A DNA stretch of 14,731 bases from assembly GCA_028823435.1 (NCBI GenBank), contig JAPKBK010000018.1:1-14731 (forward strand). The letters run 5' to 3'. The position numbers and the translations under genes are program-made. Source of the stretch: Flavobacteriales bacterium (GTDB lineage: Bacteria; Bacteroidota; Bacteroidia; Flavobacteriales_D; Sanyastnellaceae). This document shows positions 14,637 through 14,731 of this stretch, piece after piece. Position 1 is the stretch's first letter. Each line of letters starts with the position of its first letter. The notes under the pieces are model-generated. The model did not search any database. It was not told the DNA's origin and saw nothing but the letters and a program-made list of their open reading frames with translations.

Positions 14637-14731
14637 TCAACTATTTAAATCAAAAGCGTTTCTAAAACCATCCCCGACCCATGTAAAGGCAAGTACTAAA
14701 CTAGCTATTAATGCGCCTGGAAAAACTGCGA
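14637..14731 (-). CDS. ABC transporter permease, Dpp/Opp type, C-terminal end (partial)
   Basis: The frame is open from the window edge to a TGA at 14637-14639 and gives about 31 residues, including FPGALIASLVLAFTWVGDG and then FRNAFD. This is the ending of DppC/OppC-type inner-membrane permeases: a last hydrophobic helix starting near FPG, followed by the conserved (L/V)GDGLRDALDP-like tail. These proteins form half of the channel of peptide or nickel importers. Most of the gene lies beyond the right edge, and the stop is 33 bases before the fcl start, so it could share a transcript with the polysaccharide genes, although a functional link is doubtful. The call rests on a short stretch. Confidence 0.72.
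   Translation of the reverse strand, partial: AVFPGALIASLVLAFTWVGDGFRNAFDLNS

Overview
The window looks like ordinary chromosomal DNA of a Bacteroidota bacterium, probably a marine Flavobacteriales-like lineage. The evidence is the gene order of the cytochrome oxidase block (heme O synthase, two subunit III genes, subunit IV, SCO, DUF420, small CxxC protein), a perfect Bacteroidetes-type promoter (TTTG, 17 bases, TAAATTTG), RemB/Wzi-type outer-membrane barrels, starts with little or no Shine-Dalgarno sequence, and low-to-moderate GC. No RNA gene, CRISPR array, insertion sequence or phage gene was seen. Coding density is very high: the longest gene-free stretch is 135 bases (7848-7982).

Layout. 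(1) 1-486, plus strand: the 3' end of ahcY, converging on everything else; all other genes are on the minus strand. (2) 4400 down to 500: a promoter-led operon with a TolC-type outer-membrane channel, an HlyD/MacA-type periplasmic adaptor, tsaB, and a small secreted protein that looks like a Rieske fold without its iron-sulfur ligands. (3) 9669 down to 4463: the terminal-oxidase accessory and assembly block, with ctaB, two subunit III proteins, subunit IV, a double-domain SCO protein, a DUF420 (CtaM-like) membrane protein and a 76-residue CxxC membrane protein. The last three reading frames touch or overlap, so they are probably translationally coupled. Catalytic subunits I and II are not in the window. 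(4) 14603 down to 9707: a surface-polysaccharide block with GDP-L-fucose synthase, a divergent secreted barrel-like protein, a WecA/TagO-type glycosyl-phosphate transferase and a RemB/Wzi-like barrel, joined by short overlaps or gaps. (5) 14637-14731: the last codons of a Dpp/Opp-type ABC permease.

How the genes work together. The oxidase block would supply heme O (CtaB), copper (SCO) and assembly or heme-maturation help (DUF420) to an aa3/caa3-type oxidase, and it also encodes non-catalytic subunits III and IV. The polysaccharide block would make GDP-fucose, start a lipid-linked glycan on undecaprenyl phosphate, and place or anchor the product at the outer membrane.

No wholly new defence or mobile system was found. 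The best candidates for novelty are modest: a SCO protein whose first thioredoxin-like domain has lost all copper ligands, the ligand-less Rieske-like protein behind tsaB, the histidine-rich extra loop in subunit III, and two Wzi-like barrels flanking wecA.
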